Assembly: GCF_900142575.1 (NCBI RefSeq) | Contig: NZ_FRBI01000009.1 | Location: 186,001 to 250,000, forward strand | Direction: 5' to 3' | From: Actinacidiphila paucisporea | GTDB taxonomy: Bacteria; Actinomycetota; Actinomycetes; Streptomycetales; Streptomycetaceae | DNA length: 64,000 nt | Part shown: in pieces, positions 62,559-64,000 of the stretch | How the letters are laid out: each line of letters opens with the position of its first letter | Position numbering within the stretch: the first letter of the stretch is position 1 | Notes under the pieces: generated by a model | Told to the model about the DNA's origin: nothing | Databases searched by the model: none | What the model saw: the letters and a program-made list of their open reading frames with translations, nothing else | Position numbers and translations under genes: made by a program

Positions 62559-63206
62559 GTGTCGGTCTTCCTCGTCGCCGCCTGGTCCCTCGGCGTGCGG
62601 CTCGACACCGCGGTGGCCGCGCAGCCGGACCTGGAGGTGATCGGCCGCGCCGACAGCATCGGCCAGGCCGCACGCCAACTGCGTTGTCGGCACGCGGATG
62701 TGGTCGTCCTGGACGCCGGGAAGGCGACACCGCACCGCGGGGATCTCGACGCCCTGCTCACGTCGGGCGGCGTACGACCGGCCAGCGTGCTGCTGATAGT
62801 GGCCGAGGACGAGCCCGGGTGGGTGACCGCGGCGGCGCGGGCCGGGATCCGGGGGATTACCGGCCACGACGCGCCGCCCCAGGACATCCCCCGGGCGATC
62901 CGCTCGATCGCCGCCGGTGAACCGCACATCTCGCCCGGCCTGGCGGGCCGGCTGTTCGACTACGTCGCCGGTCTGCCGACACCGGCGTGCGACGAGACCG
63001 TGGGGGATGGGGAGGGGCTCACGCCGCGTGAGGCGGAGGTGCTCCGGCTGGTTTCGCGAGGCCTGTCGAACGCGGCCATCGCGGAGAGCCTGTGCATCAC
63101 CGTCCGCACGACGAAGTACCACGTGTCGAACCTGCTGGGGAAGTTGGGCCTGCGCAACCGCACGGAGCTGGCGCTGCACGTCTCGTCGTCGCTGGCGGCC
63201 CGGTGA
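62559..63206 (+). CDS. NarL/LuxR-type response regulator with an atypical receiver
   Basis: About 215 residues. The receiver-like half has the phospho-acceptor position (VVVLDAGKA) but the acidic pair at its start is missing (VFLVAAWSLGVRL). The C-terminal LuxR domain is complete: LTPREAEVLRLVSRGLSNAA and IAESLCITVRTTKYHVSNLL. GTG 62559 is the most likely start; the frame is open further upstream. It lies 285 bases after the MFS gene, with no sensor kinase nearby, so it may be phosphorylation-independent and control the cluster. Confidence 0.8.
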   Translation: MSVFLVAAWSLGVRLDTAVAAQPDLEVIGRADSIGQAARQLRCRHADVVVLDAGKATPHRGDLDALLTSGGVRPASVLLIVAEDEPGWVTAAARAGIRGITGHDAPPQDIPRAIRSIAAGEPHISPGLAGRLFDYVAGLPTPACDETVGDGEGLTPREAEVLRLVSRGLSNAAIAESLCITVRTTKYHVSNLLGKLGLRNRTELALHVSSSLAAR

Positions 63207-63442
63207 GACCCGGGCCCCGCGTGGCGTCCCAGGCCCACACGATCCGCGCGGCGAGGACGGCGTCCCACGGTGACCAGGGTGTCCGCGCCGCAGGGGGAGC
63301 TTCGCCGGCATCTAACTGGAGGAACAGGTCGTCTTACTCCGTTTAGACGACGACTTCCCGAACCCACAGGACGACGGGGCGGTCAGTCTGCTCGACAGCA
63401 GATGGGACGTGCCCGACCGGTGTGCCGCGTTGCTCCTTCGCT

Positions 63443-64000
63443 TCACCTGCGCGTCTGCTCCTCGAAGTCTTCGAGGTTGTTGATGAGCGCGTCAGCCTTC
63501 CGACTCACTGGGTCCAGGCGAGTGACCACCTCGCGGCTGTACACCATGTCCGGGGAGTCGACCCGGTGGGTCACCTGCTCCAAGGCGGCCTGGAGACGGG
63601 TTCTGTAATGATCGATGTGCGTGTCGATCGCGTCGATCAGCAGGTGTCCCTGCTGATGGGTGATCGCGGCGAAGTCGGTTTCCGCGGCGGTAGCTTGTTG
63701 CTTGATCTTCTCTTTGCGCTCCACTCGGTTGCGCTCGATATTCGTCTTGCGGCCCCTCAGGGCCTTGCCGCCCGCAACGACGGCGGCGCTTCCGAGAACG
63801 GCGATGCCGACCGGCAGGGCGACGGCGGCAAGAGAGAGGCTGCCCATCACCCAAGCAACCCCGCCGATGATCGGCCCGGCCGCACCAACCGTAGCGGCTG
63901 CGGCCTGGACCAGGCCGTAGACGTCGTGCGTCCTCCGCTCGGGCGTGGTGGAGAGCAACTCGTTGAAGTCGAGCGCCTCGGGCGGCACGAGCTGAGCACC
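63443..64000 (-). CDS. C-terminal part of a dynamin-like or GTPase-linked membrane protein, cut by the window edge
   Basis: The frame is open to the right edge; GTG 63988 is the last possible in-window start but the true one is probably outside. AAAATVGAAGPIIGGVAWVM and SLAAVALPVGIAVLGSAAVV are hydrophobic segments, followed by a basic coiled helix (RKTNIERNRVERKEKIKQQA) and a long helical C-terminus. This layout is that of the C-terminal half of bacterial dynamin-like proteins, but no G domain is visible. Confidence 0.5.
   Translation of the reverse strand, partial: GAQLVPPEALDFNELLSTTPERRTHDVYGLVQAAAATVGAAGPIIGGVAWVMGSLSLAAVALPVGIAVLGSAAVVAGGKALRGRKTNIERNRVERKEKIKQQATAAETDFAAITHQQGHLLIDAIDTHIDHYRTRLQAALEQVTHRVDSPDMVYSREVVTRLDPVSRKADALINNLEDFEEQTRR

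Overview
This 64 kb window is very GC-rich and has the codon use, GTG/TTG starts, ATGA-type overlaps and gene families of a Streptomyces or a close relative. A chaplin, a Tpg-type terminal protein gene, sortase (LAETG) surface protein, S53 peptidases, a ricin-lectin GH31 enzyme, Ser/Thr kinases with FHA or WD40 domains and paired HxlR regulators all fit. No tRNA, rRNA or CRISPR array was seen. The many gene remnants and transposase fragments between about 30.8 and 43.8 kb and at 53.7-55.0 kb suggest a chromosome arm or another plastic region (inference).

Layout. 0-10.2 kb: the 3' part of an M48 metalloprotease gene, then two divergent, paralogous secreted S53 (sedolisin) peptidases with kelch repeats, both best started at TTG. 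10.3-19.4 kb: a LuxR-type regulator with a perfect inverted repeat in front of it, a signalling operon (DUF7019-like protein, kinase-WD40, FHA-kinase), a sigma factor with an SRPBCC partner, an alpha/beta hydrolase with Asn at the nucleophile position, and a zinc-ribbon protein. 19.5-25.8 kb: a secreted GH31 glycosidase under a LacI-type operator, two genes that seem to have lost their 5' ends at one junction, and a hydrolase preceded by a 17-codon leader peptide with attenuator-like pairing. 25.9-30.8 kb: two mirror-image HxlR/quinone-oxidoreductase pairs meeting at a perfect 24-bp palindrome, with a probably leaderless HxlR transcript. 30.8-43.8 kb: decayed DNA holding remnants of a beta-propeller protein, an FG-GAP-like protein, a tyrosine recombinase (its core replaced by an 8-bp repeat), AraC, an IS256 transposase and a sigma factor, but also intact genes: FGE-like, MFS, a solitary tpg, a PQQ-like lipoprotein and a chaplin. 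An SOS-box-preceded pair of tiny genes lies just upstream of tpg. 43.8-50.6 kb: a leftward operon for surface glycan or glycolipid work plus a membrane molybdopterin oxidoreductase, with one frameshifted methyltransferase. 50.7-53.7 kb: TspO, an SDR and a LAETG-anchored protein.

The most interesting part is 55.2-63.2 kb, directly after an ISAs1-type transposase remnant. It holds a radical SAM/SPASM protein with a PqqD-like N-terminus, a 46-residue peptide gene, an intergenic hairpin, a HemN-like radical SAM enzyme, an alpha/beta-hydrolase-like protein, a class I methyltransferase, an N-terminal-proline tautomerase-like protein, a TrmO-fold methyltransferase, an MFS exporter and an atypical LuxR-type regulator. 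Start/stop overlaps tie most of it into one transcription unit. I read it as a candidate undescribed RiPP-like pathway in which two radical SAM enzymes act on, or along with, the small peptide; this is inference.
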